NCBI GenBank assembly: GCA_036186865.1
Contig: AP025053.1
Location: forward strand, 34,650,477-34,714,476
DNA from: Eustoma russellianum
Lineage: Eukaryota; Streptophyta; Magnoliopsida; Gentianales; Gentianaceae
Direction: 5' to 3'
DNA length: 64,000 nucleotides
Below, one piece after another: positions 24,057-34,756 of the stretch. Made by a program: the position numbers and the translations under genes. Within the stretch, counting starts at the first letter, position 1, and each line of letters opens with the position of its first letter. Below the pieces are notes generated by a model. The model saw only the letters and a program-made list of their open reading frames with translations, made no database searches and was not told where the DNA came from.

Positions 24057-24441
24057 AATAAAAAATATAACCGAAAATTAAAATAAAAAAAATATCTATA
24101 CATAACTCAAGGCAATGATGTAGATAGTACAAATGATCGCCAATAACTCCAAACAATAAAGTATACAACCGCCAATCAAGTACATAGAGTATATAAAAAA
24201 ATACAAAAAAAAATAACAATAAAACTAAAGATCTCCTATGTGTCCACCCAAATAAAAAATATAACCAAAAATTAAAATAAAAAAAATATCTATACATAAC
24301 TCAAGGCAATGATGTAGATAGTACAAATGATCGCCAATAACTCCAAACAATAAAGTATACAACCGCCAATCAAGTACATAGAGTATATAAAAAAATACAA
24401 AAAAATAACAATAAAACTAAAGATCTCCTATGTGTCCACCC
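24057..24441. repeat. Two-copy tandem duplication, 194-bp unit
   Basis: The segment from 24,057 (AATAAAAAATATAACC) to 24,250 is repeated almost exactly at 24,251-24,441, ending at GTGTCCACCC. Only a few differences (such as CCGAAAATT / CCAAAAATT and the length of an A run) separate them, so the duplication is recent. Confidence 0.9.
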
Positions 24442-25380
24442 GTAAGCCTTCTTATGCCTAGGTCGTCCTCATCATCTAGGTGGTAGATGTATCGGTATTG
24501 ACACTGATTGTGACTAAGTGTGAGATGGTCTTGCCACGTCTTCTTGACATTGATATGGTGACGCACCCATCGGCTTCAGTGACCTATACATCTCTGCATC
24601 CGTGGTACAAGACTATTTACTTACAACAGTCATAGAAGCATCTACGTCGTACATGAACTTGCAAATTTTGACAAATAATAGTAAGTCATATTGGGCATAA
24701 GAAAATATTCAAACAACAATGTTACAAACCTGTTGTTGGTGCCGAACTTATCCTTGCTGAATACATGTCTTCCGCATATAGGTGGTGTACAGAAATCGTT
24801 CCCACTTGATTGCGTTGCTGATATGTGCATTAGAGATTGCGTCTGGGTAAACTCATACTGTGGTATGTAATAATCATTACTCCGTTGCATCTCTGCATGC
24901 ATCAAAGGAGTGTCCAATATTTCTCCGAAACCTTAAATTGCATACTATCAGCACTGTGATGCATAACGGTGTCATAATCTCTGGCTAAACATGCGAAATA
25001 CACACGCAATAAGATATATGCCTGTAACATTTCATATTAGAATCCAATCTAGTTTAGTATATCAAATAACAATATGTTATATGTGATTAGAATATTAAAC
25101 GCACATCGCAACATAGATCAATGGAAGCACTGCCGTATCCGACATAACGAATGTGTTGAATACGTTGTTGGTCAAGTGCGATGAGAGTGCGATGTCTGGA
25201 CCACATGTACAGTGACTCAACTGTCATGGACCCCGTGAATGAAGTCCTATGCACTAGGTTATCATGTCGTCTCACCCACGACTATACATATTTGCTGGAT
25301 CCGAGATCGATAGTCAACTCCCGTAATTCGTCTCTTACACTGATGCATCTAATTAATAATAGCATCATTGCATAGGTTGT
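24442..25380 (-). pseudogene. Degraded transposon-type coding remnants, possibly PMD/MAIN-like
   Basis: Short minus-strand frames suggest an old protein: 24,642-24,917 (MDTPLMHAEMQRSNDYYIPQ...) and 25,087-25,275, which contains LYMWSRHRTLIALDQQRIQH and then HIRYVGYGS. The latter has the spacing of the start of the plant mobile domain (a basic helix, then an I..I.xxGF/GY motif). The frames do not join and carry stops. The plant-mobile-domain call is an inference from memory and uncertain; other transposon proteins are possible. Confidence 0.3.
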
Positions 25381-25462
25381 GATACATACACCCACACACA
25401 ACATTGTCCTAAGAATGCCACGTTGCTACCGCAAAGTCCTACGAAACAGCTAAATATAACAA

Positions 25463-26632
25463 GGGTTAATTACCTTTAACCCCCCTCATGTTTAGCGTAA
25501 TCTTCTTTTGCCCCCCTAATGTTTAAAAATACATCTTTACCTCCCATGATTTTTGGACTAAAAGGTAAAATGACATTTTAAAACATAAAAATAAAAAAAA
25601 TTAAGAAAAAGTCAAAAATACCCCCACCTTTTCACTATTCATCATTTCCTTTCAACCAGCAAAAAAGAAAAGGAAAAAAGAAAATACAGCATGAAGAATG
25701 CAATGGATGCTGAAGAAGATGAAGCACAAGAGTCTACGGTCTCAATGAGTTTTGAGTTACCGGCACTAGGATTTGCCCGATCCAAAGGCTTGCTTTCACC
25801 GTTGAATTCTTGGCTTAAGGATAATAGGAAAAGCGCTTGGGGAAACTAAAAGCGTGCCGTCTAGGTATGCCGCTACTGTTTGTCTTGATCGTCCATCGGT
25901 GTTGCATTTGAAAATTTCAGGGAACTGTCTTTGAGCACCCATGGTTGGAAGAAAATGAGGGAGCTAACTGTTTCAGAGATCTTTTAACTTAGTTCTAAAA
26001 GGGAGGATAAGTTAATTTTGATTGCTCCATTCTGGCCTTGATATGCATTATCTAGTTCTGACTGTTCTTGCATCCTTCTTTGGATGAATCCGAAATGATA
26101 GTATGTTGGGGTTGAGATTACCCTCATATAGAAAAGAACTTTCTTCAGAGCCTCCAACTTGTCTGAAACCGAAGAAATATTACATCCATTTTCATGGATT
26201 CTTGAATTCTGAAGTCTGCAAACTCTTCTTCTGAGAGAGTTTTTGATTCTTCTTGCTCTTCTTATGGACATGGAGGCGTTGAGGTGCAGAACTTTCATGG
26301 GCAGCTATAAGTGCTCCAAAATCCAATCCAGATTCAAGAAAATCTTCATATATCCCAGATATTCAAGAGGGGGCTCGGGCGGCAGCTGGTGGAGGCGCGG
26401 CTGGGGAGAGGGGGCGGCGGTGGTCGGCAAGAGTTGATAGAGAGAAGATGAAGAGGGTAGGGGCAAAATAGGAAATTCATATTATATATATTTAAATAAC
26501 ATTTTTTTAATTAAATCAAGGGGGTAATGATGTATTTTTCAAACATCAGGAGAGATAAGGGTGTATTTTTAAACATTAAAGGGGCAAAGGAAGATTACGC
26601 TAAACGTGAAGTGTGTTAAAGGTAATTAACCC
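25463..26632. mobile_element. Non-autonomous MULE with long TIRs and 9-bp TSD
   Basis: The ends are inverted: GGGTTAATTACCTTTAAC at the left and its complement at the right, then TTTAGCGTAATCTTC and TAATGTTTAAAAATACA on both arms, so the TIRs run at least 80 bp. ATATAACAA lies directly outside each end (25,454-25,462 and 26,633-26,641). Long TIRs with a 9-bp target duplication are the signature of Mutator-like elements. No transposase is present. The 1.0 kb between the TIRs has GC-rich and codon-like stretches that do not look like TIR sequence, so gene capture (Pack-MULE) is likely. Confidence 0.85.
25984..26298 (-). pseudogene. Possible captured HLH-like gene fragment inside the MULE
   Basis: The minus-strand frame contains RRARRIKNSLRRRVCRLQNS, then SSVSDKLEALKKV. 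A basic Arg-rich stretch followed by a loop and a KLEAL..L helix resembles atypical plant bHLH proteins. After LEALK there is a GT donor-like site, and GQNGAIKIN further on may belong to a second exon. There is no start codon context or full helix 2, so it is at best a fragment carried by the element. The family assignment is from memory and tentative. Confidence 0.3.
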
Positions 26633-26641
26633 ATATAACAA

Positions 26642-27174
26642 TTACGTCTGACCAGCGGTAGAATCACAACATAATGGTGTAACCTGAGAAAAAAAAATCA
26701 GAGCTCGTGCTCTCGCTCAACCTGCTCCGCAAGTGCGTTGCCTAATACAGAGTCGATCCATTTTTTTATTTAAAAAAGAAAAGCAGAGATTTGTTAGATA
26801 TTCCGGAAAGTGACCGGCCGGCGGCGTCGTATTAATCAGCAGACTCCAAAGCATGCAGCAGCTTTATACGTACGCTTATAGTCCCCACAGCTTTCAGCCG
26901 CCCACCTAAATGCTCAGCCACTTCCACATAAAAAGCTTTCGTCCCTAACGGCAATATCTACTTTTACAATCATAATATATATTTTTTCAGGGCTCTGTTA
27001 GGCATGTGACAAATGCATATCCGTCTTCTGCATTTTACCCTCTTTTATTTGTCTTGAGGGGAAAGTACAAAAAAAATGCTTATAAAGAGAATAGAAAAAG
27101 AAGTAAATACATTAAGGAGTGTGCTATATAATGATTTTAATGCAGAAAATGATTCTATTAAAGAAAGAAATCCA

Positions 27175-27234
<60 letters not shown>

Positions 27235-28190
27235 CGTTTCTGTTTGTTTGATCTGCAGTTTCCTTGTCTTAAATATTCTTAGTATTTAAGAGGATTAACA
27301 TCGATGCAGCCTAGTGTTTTTTTTTTCCTGTTTCGGTATTATATATCTATCATTAGAATACACAATACAGGCATTAACAATGTCAATAATCTCATCGGTT
27401 GTAAGATTGTGTCTCTTGTGATGTAATGGTTATATGATTTATAATTAGATTTTGATTGATTATTTATGAAGAGTTATCTTAAATGATTATATATTTTAAG
27501 TCTAAGTAACACGATTCTTCATTAAAAGTACATATCCATTTATCAAGGGGTGATATTCCAAAAGTTATGATAGACATACGTTTTGGTTGTCTATAAATAT
27601 GGATGAATGTGCTCTCTTCACCCTATTATTGTTTTTACTTATCCATTAAAATAAACATTAAACTGAAAGTTAGTGCAGAGAAACCTGCATTCAAGGTTGA
27701 GATAGTCTATATCAAAGTTGAAGCTTCTGTTCATTAAAGTCACTTCCGGGTATCAAACCATGGAAAAAGGTACGCTTTCCATAAACATTCTTTTATAGTT
27801 ATTCTGAAACAATTGTGTATGAGATGACATACATTTCTAGACCCTAAAGAGTTATTAATTACAACTTTCGGCTAGAATATAATTGTGAGTGTAATTTGAT
27901 GATGAAGTTTGATTATGTAGTTTGGTTAATCATGTCATGTTGTTTGGATTTGGATTTGTCCTGGGAATAGAATTTTGTGCTGATAAAAACGTATCACATA
28001 TAGCTGACCTGGGTCTAGAATTGTACGTAGAGGATCAAATTGAACGAATAAAGTATGGGGACCATAATTTCTAAAGTGTTGGTGCTTTTACAAATTTTTG
28101 AAGGCACAAATTGAAAAAGTGAACGTTCACCTTCGAGAAACATAATATATTGCATGGACATAGGAAATGCTAAAATATCGTTAGTAAACT
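26642..28190. other. Intergenic with (TA)25 microsatellite
   Basis: A perfect (TA)n tract of 50 bp lies at 27,181-27,230. The ORF crossing it (27,076-27,282) is an artefact of the repeat. The rest is AT-rich with no supported gene. Confidence 0.6.
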
Positions 28191-28267
28191 ACAACATTAT
28201 CCCATTGCTTTAAAATTTCTTGTCTATAACGGAGTATGGGAAGATCGGATGTATGCAACCATACACA

Positions 28268-28826
28268 TGTTGAGAATCCCACATTGCTAATTTGAGAAAA
28301 AATGCATGTCTTATATGAGGATGAGGTTCCACCACCCATTGCCTTAAGGTTTTGAGTGGATATGGGTCTCACCTCATGTAAGCCCAAGTTTTAATATGGC
28401 ATCCGAGCAGATTTAAAAATGTGGACTCAACTCTTGCCTGGCCCATGGTTGGCCACTTAATGTTTCCCTTCACCTAAGTCCAGATGTCCATGCCTGCCTA
28501 AGTCCAGATGTCCATGCCTGTCTTGTGGTTTGTGATTTTGAGGACGGGTTGTAAGGCGCGTGTGGCTTGCCCATGGTTGGCCACTTAATGTTTCCCTCAC
28601 CTAAGTCCAGATGTTCATGTCTGGCTTGTGGTTTGTGATTGAGGGCAGGTTGTAGGGCGCGTGTGTATGTCAAGTCACGTTGCCACGTGAGGGCGGATGT
28701 TAAGAATCCCACATTGCTAATTTGAGAAAAAATGCATGTCTTATATGAGGATGAGGTTCCACCACCCATCGCCTTAGAGTTTTGAGTGGATATGAGTCTC
28801 ACCTCATGCAAGCCCAAGTTTCAATA
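28268..28826 (+). mobile_element. TRIM element, two 129-bp LTRs
   Basis: Two direct copies of 129 bp (28,268-28,396 and 28,698-28,826), both starting TGTT(G/A)AGAATCCCAC and ending AAGTTT(T/C)AATA, differ at about seven positions. Right after the first LTR comes TGGCATCCGAGC, a slightly decayed initiator-Met tRNA primer-binding site (TGGTATCAGAGC). ACACA flanks both ends (28,263-28,267 and 28,827-28,831). The internal 301 bp is non-coding and itself contains a tandem duplication (GCCCATGGTTGGCCACTTAA twice). Too small to encode proteins: a terminal-repeat retrotransposon in miniature. Confidence 0.85.
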
Positions 28827-28860
28827 ACACATGTGTTAAAAACACATAGAGGTTGTTTTT

Positions 28861-28986
28861 CGATGACTCATAATGAAAATTGCGTCAACTACTTCACAAT
28901 ATCGATGACTCATAATGAAAATTGCGTCAACTACTTCACAATATCGATGACTCATAATGAAAATTGTGTCAACTACTTCACAATAT
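28861..28986. repeat. Three tandem 42-bp units
   Basis: The unit CGATGACTCATAATGAAAAT, continuing TGCGTCAACTACTTCACAAT, occurs three times with a 42-bp period inside the dispersed repeat copy. Because 42 is a multiple of three it gives a repeated peptide frame, which I regard as accidental. Confidence 0.85.
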
Positions 28987-29050
28987 AATAAACGCAGCCA
29001 ATTTAGTGAGTCATTTTGATTTATTCCATCATATTCAAAGAAGAGTGTGT

Positions 29051-29583
29051 CATACTGTCATTGACTCATTGGAAATGAAGTGGTTAGTAAACTATTGGTT
29101 ACAAAATCGTTTATCATATGAATGATTTAACATTTCCACACTTAAGGCATTATATAATTCTCACGGACTCGATAAAATACCTCAAATCAATAACATTTTA
29201 CATTGCAATGATCAAAACGGAAGTAAGTTATATTTCGATTTGATCAATCAACATTGCTCGTAGTCATAGTAACTGATCATTAACTTATAAAATCAAAATA
29301 ACTAGAGCGAATATCATATGGTTTTCCATATTGTTACACTATGTTGATTAAAATCAATGAAATCTTTTTCATGCATGGCTTTGAGAAAATTCATGAAAAC
29401 CGCTGCTGTTTTTCATGAAGGCATGATATAATTTTGTTTTTGGTGTTTTTTTAGACGGTTCGAATGCCGCTCCCCCCCCCCCCCCCCCCCCTAATCCCAT
29501 GCATTGGATACTTGTCATCAAGCTAGTTAACACCTACTCGTGATAATCAAATATAGCATGTAGGAGCTTTATTACTATTGTTG
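29051..29583. other. Intergenic with poly-C run
   Basis: A run of 20 C lies at 29,472-29,491. Nothing else supported. Confidence 0.6.
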
Positions 29584-29595
29584 GTGCACTTTTGT

Positions 29596-29857
29596 TAGAG
29601 CAAAACACCATTCTTTGGTTGCCTCCACCGCTGCAGTCCCAAAAAGCATTGTGAAGAATACAAAATAGGAGCCCAGCGACCTCCTAGATTGGGTGAGGAC
29701 TTACGCAGTGATGCACACAAGGTGTCCTTCGAAAACCAGGCATTCGGCCTAACAACAGTAGAACACCTACACTGTCCGTATTGATGGAATCGAACTTTTG
29801 ATATCTTGAAACAAATTCTAACCCCGAATACCAATTGAGTTATGCCATGAAGCATTA
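29596..29857 (-). mobile_element. tRNA-derived SINE with 12-bp target duplication
   Basis: On the minus strand it starts near TGGCATAACTCAATTGGTAT (A-box-like) and has AAAAGTTCGATTCC (B box). GTGCACTTTTGT flanks both ends (29,584-29,595 and 29,858-29,869). The tail (GGACACCTTGTGTGCATCAC, then CTCACCCAATCTAGG) is related to the SINE at 43.8 kb only in the tRNA part. Non-coding. Confidence 0.8.
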
Positions 29858-29869
29858 GTGCACTTTTGT

Positions 29870-30979
29870 GCTTACATGTGGGGAGAGTTTTTGGACTTTA
29901 AACCTTAAGCTGTCGCTATTGCGAATCAAATCATCAAACCTTCCTCTGTACAAGTTAATCTTTGTACAGCCTAAATTGGTCCATGGCGTATCTAGTGGGT
30001 GCAGTCCAGATGGATCACATAGCCCATCCACAGGACCACAAACCAAGTAGCCACGAGTCGAAATACTTCTTGGATACCCAATTCATCATTATTGGGACTG
30101 GTTAGATCACATAGCCCTTGGTTCCATAGGGTGTGATACTCCTAGCTAAAGATTGTAGGGAATTTAGATTTGGAAGATGATAAACTACAACAACAATAAC
30201 ATAGACTACGTGGAAAATGATTCCAGGATACAACCGCGACTGCTGTTTGTTTACGCTAAAAGAGAAAGTATGAACTTGTGTTTTGAAGTATCTAATACCA
30301 GAGAAAAAAGAAACATTTGACAAGTGATCTGCAAAATTTTCACAAAAGTTTCACTTCAAAAACTTAAGTTTGGTATTGTTTGCTTTGATATTTCAAAATT
30401 TATTTTAACTTCTCTATGCATAATCTAACTTCCAAAAATAGTTTACAACTGTTTATGGTTAAAAGAAGATGTTTCAAATTGCAAACATGACATCATTTAC
30501 ATTACATTATTTCACGACTCACCGAACATTTTGCTAACACGAACCAATGTCAATCCGAAGTCATTCAAAGTCACAACTTCTAAAGCATACACAACATTGT
30601 GTCAAGACTCGTATACACATATAATCTATAGTATTTCAGAAAGAGTTTGCTAATAGTTTGACACATTGTTGTGTAGCTTAGTCTTGACACAATGACTTGT
30701 TTAGTTTGATGTACATAAAGTTTTTGCGTGAATAATATTATACGATCGAATTTCCCCCCAAAAAAAGTCAACTTCCAAAGCATTGACTTGAGTGAATTCA
30801 TTGAATTAAAAAGACCCCGAAAAAAAGGACCTTAATATCTTAAGGTCCTTGACGATGTAACCTGATAATCATACTTTCATCCTTATGCATAAAGATGATT
30901 TAAAAAATTTGCAAAGTTCGTGTTTTTGTCAACCTTGATAGCTAAGTTGATCAGTAACTAAATTTGAAGGCCTTGTTTT

Positions 30980-31044
<65 letters not shown>

Positions 31045-31045
31045 G
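29870..31045. other. Intergenic with (AT)n microsatellite
   Basis: An (AT)n tract of about 58 bp lies at 30,983-31,041. No gene or dated element could be supported; short ORFs lack motifs. Confidence 0.5.
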
Positions 31046-31059
31046 AAGGCATGTTACTG

Positions 31060-32098
31060 ATGAACCCAGAAACTAGCTGCTGAATACGCAAAGTATTTCC
31101 ACGTCAGTCAGTAGCAGTCAACGTTGCTAGGTCCCACCATTGGTCAAAGCTCAAGTCAGCCCAGCCGGTCCAATTTTACTCTTCGAACTAATAGACTAGC
31201 TCTGTCTAGATGGCGAGCTGGTTCATTTAATCATATCACTTCAGCTCGGTCAAGCAAACACCCCAGTGAGTCAGCTCAGATCAACCAAGGGACGGAGCAC
31301 ATCACCCTTCAGTTCAGCACGGCTAAAGTATGTGAGCAGATCAAGATTGGCCTTACCCCGGATCAGCTCGGCAAAAACGTCTAGGTCAGCACCTTCCAGA
31401 TCAGCCCGTCCAAGTCAGCTCGGCAGAGCCCTCCTGGCCAGCTTCGGATATGCTACCCCCACCTCGATTTCCTGACTGAACTGCTCAGACAACACCTTGG
31501 CTGGCCACGACATGCTCAGACAAACTCCTACTACCCAGCAACCTTGGCCACACAGCCTGACGCATGTCAACACGTGGCTATCATACAAACTGGGATTGTC
31601 AGCCGCGCAGCCATCTGTTTCCACATGCCTACCATGCAGAGGAGAACTAAGAGCACCGCAGCCACCTGTCGTCGCGTGGCAACCAAGCAATCAAGGACTG
31701 CCAACAGGACAGCCACACGTCATCACCATATTGCCCCTGGCTATGCAGCCTTCTACTTCAACAGCTATAAAGAGACGCTTCATCAGCTGAAGACGACCAA
31801 GTCCAATTCAGGTCTTGTTTAAGCCCAATTTTAGCTCAGCTCACGTTCATTTTACGCTCATCTACACTAAACAGCCACTTTCTCAAAAAAGAGCCCTTAT
31901 CAGGTTGCTTCAACCTCTACTTCCATCATAAATTCATACGAATATGTCTGAAACTGACTTGAGAGTCAGAGGGTTTACCCTAGTGCATTAGCTCTGGGTC
32001 TCTAACGTTGTCTTCCCCTCGCAGGTTGCAACCAAAAGCCGCAACAAGATGCTAGTGGCATTATCTACGGATCACCTCTGTTCCACCTGGTGCGGATC
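31060..32098 (+). mobile_element. LTR-like fragment of a Ty3-type retrotransposon
   Basis: A C/A-rich 1-kb block unlike its AT-rich surroundings. It contains ACTGACTTGAGAGTCAGAGG followed by GTTTACCC. This is the plus-strand counterpart of the CTTGAGCGTCGGAGGGT motif in the LTRs at 1.5 and 18.2 kb. Overlapping ORFs at 31,124-31,822 are base-composition artefacts. Exact ends are not clear (possible start TGATGAACCC at about 31,058), and no second copy or primer-binding site is visible. The LINE's poly-T abuts its right edge. Confidence 0.45.
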
Positions 32099-32103
32099 CG
32101 TCC

Positions 32104-33290
32104 TTTTTTTTTTGTAAATTAAATTTCATAAAAAGCCAAAATGGCAAATATACAATGATGCATACGGCTTAAGGACAAACCGATGCGAAGTTTCAAAGGC
32201 GGCTTACAAATAAGAACAATTCTAATACCAACCTTTTAGCAAAAAGTGGTCTCAGATGACCACGTTTCTACGACAATCTACAACTTTTCTACCACTAATC
32301 TACATTGTTAAGAAGTATCCAACGCTCATTTACAAAATGCGCAAAACAGGCACATGCCGTTCCAATTAAAGGTCACCAATCATATTAAAAAGACAGCTAC
32401 AAAGGACAAGATCATCAAGGCCGGTGTAGCTAGCACATAACGAACCGCGGGCAATCTTCCATTAAATCTGCAAAACAGGACATCCATTTTGACTCCACGT
32501 GCAGCGGCTATCAGATTTTGAACGTCGCATAGCTGCACAACTGCAAAAATCTCCCCGGAACCTACCATGATATAACAAGACATCGCATAGCTGCACAACT
32601 GCAAAAAAAGGCAACCCGCCAATTATATTGTACCAAATAGATATATAGTGATAAAACAAAACATAACATGAATGAAATAGAGAAATCCATGAAAGATATC
32701 ACCTGGCAGTCGATGAATAAGATGCCGGATGTGGAGGGACAGTCTAGATATCACCAGGCAGTCAATGAATGACATATGCAAAATAAGACCCAAATCAAGA
32801 AAGAAGAATGTTATGTGATAAGCCCATTTCAAGAATCAGGTCCCAGTTAAATTTAGATCTTTTATACCCTTTCCAAGAGTGAGATGCGCATCTAATATTA
32901 TCCAAGATTTCGGACTCCACTGTAATTTCGTTTCTTTTAATTTTTTGGAAGAATCTACGGTTCCTTTCATACCATATGTAGTACACCGTAGCAGAGAAAC
33001 AAAAGATGACAAGGTGCTTTTGTAATTTGGATTTCCAATTTTGATTAGTTTCTAACCAAGTTAGGTTATGATCCCAGTCAAAGGATGGGAGAGAAATTAA
33101 ACATCGTGTAAGAATGGAACGCCACACCTGACTAGAGAAAGGACATGAGAAGAAAAGATGTTCATGATTTTCAGTCGATCTTTCGCACATGAGACAAAGA
33201 TTAGTTGAGATGAGTCCCCAGTTGATAAGCTTGTCCTGAGTATTCATCCTCTTCCAACATGCAAGCCATCCTCATCAGTTACTGAGCTCA
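32104..33290 (-). pseudogene. LINE retrotransposon 3' remnant (zf-RVT region)
   Basis: The frame at 32,795-33,247 reads TQDKLINWGLISTNLCLMCE, then ENHEHLFFSCPFSSQVW and YYIWYERNRRFF. This is the zinc-binding region that follows the reverse transcriptase in plant LINEs (C-x2-C...H-x3-F-x2-C). A 10-base T run at about 32,105-32,114 is the poly-A tail read on the other strand, so the copy is oriented minus and reaches its true 3' end. The reverse transcriptase is absent: 5'-truncated, as is usual for LINEs. An imperfect direct repeat (CATAGCTGCACAACTGCAAAAA twice, near 32,525 and 32,585) lies in its 3' region. Confidence 0.8.
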
Positions 33291-34756
33291 AAATTCAATT
33301 AATTCAAACGAGAATGGAACCTTGGATTGGCTAACTTTAAGATAAGGAGCAAGAGATAGGAATGCAACCACGTCATTAGATGGACACCATAAGGACGTGC
33401 AGCAATATTTCAATTCAGTTTTTTTTTCGCACACTTCTACCTGTATTTAATCAAAACCAAAATCTTCCGACATCCTCACGTACATATTTTCCCCTGTACT
33501 CAACAAAACGATAAATGTCTTGTATTTATTGAGCAGTAAGGTTTTACAAATATGCAAATACGTACTCGTGCATTTCATCAAAAGGATTCCCACTGTTAGA
33601 ACACACGAAGAGTCCACAAATCTTACGACAAAGTATCCTATTCCTGTCCTCCAACGTCAATTTCATTGTCGCCAAGCTGAATTAAAAAAACGGTCATTCA
33701 AAGAAGCGAATTAAAAAGGGGGGAAAAAAATTCAAGCTGTAGTGTCTGTTACTAATAAATGGACTTGCTTGTTAAGCAAGGAGTGATGGCTTAAAAGTGA
33801 AGGCAGTTGGATTTGGAGAACATCCTTATAGGTGACCAAGTAAGATTTGTAGGTTACCTCCAGATCCTTGCTCAGTTGATACTCGAATTAGGAAATTGTT
33901 CTCAGAAAGGTGCAAGTCTTGAACCAGGACATACACAAAATGGAAGCAACAATGCTATCTTTTAGGGTAGAAGAAAAAGTTTTGAGTCTGAACGGCTAAA
34001 GACCTGACTTCACCCCAATTGAGTGCATAATTACATGTCCGGTTTGCAGCGGACTCCTTGTACGAATTCTGGCAACATATTACCAATCTAATAAACTACT
34101 GAACTTTTGATTTACATCCTCCACAAAGCTCAATAGGATTGAAGCAGTGAAGGTCCCGAGGTCAAGGATTTGGCTTTTTTGCTCCCAAAAGTATGATTTG
34201 TTATTTGAGCCTTGAGAGGTCTATATAATTTTATCCACCATTCTATATAGCAATTTTTAGCAAATACCTGACTTTTTCATGGTTCAGATATAAAAAAAGC
34301 TAAAAGTCAATCAGATCTATACACACAGTAATCACAATCCCAGGGCTTAATACTTAAGTGGCACTTTATCTAGCAAATATTTTCAAACACGCATGCTTAA
34401 ATCAAATATCACGCTTAGCTGATACTCATAGTAGATGAAACCGAGCTAAATTCAAGTAACTTGAAACATCAGATCCTCCAACCAATTTCCCAACCCTCTG
34501 GATAAAGCAGGAAACATTCTAAGTTCTAATTAATGGCAGTTTCTGAACTACGACATCAATCTGCCATTCTCCCATCCATCATTTTACAGTTTGTAACATC
34601 ATAAATGATCAATACAAGAAAAATAGCAGCGGAAAAGGTGCATTACCCTTTTTAAAATGTTGATCGAGGTTCTCGACAAGGTTGACCAATGTTCTGGAGG
34701 GCAGGTAGCCAGTTGATAGTTAAGTTGAAAGCTATTTAGATGACTGCAAACCTAAC
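33291..34756. other. Spacer and 3' flank of the PBC copy
   Basis: AT-rich with no supported ORF. The last few hundred bases (toward 34,756) would hold the 3' UTR of the minus-strand PBC copy. Confidence 0.45.

Larger units (their letters stand above)
28191..29050 (+). repeat. Dispersed repeat family copy, split by a TRIM
   Basis: The left part (28,191-28,267: ATTATCCCATTGC..., then GATCGGATGTATGCAACCAT) and the right part (28,827-29,050: AAACACATAGAGGTTGTTTTTCGATGACTCATAATG..., CAATTTAGTGAGTCATTTTG) join into one copy of the family seen at 59.0 kb. The TRIM at 28,268-28,826 lies between them. Confidence 0.65.

Noticed and set aside
27076..27282. ORF with a long IYIYIY stretch
   Set aside because: Translation of the (TA)n microsatellite.
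31124..31822. Four overlapping plus-strand ORFs
   Set aside because: GC-richer LTR-like sequence keeps several frames open; no protein family is recognisable.
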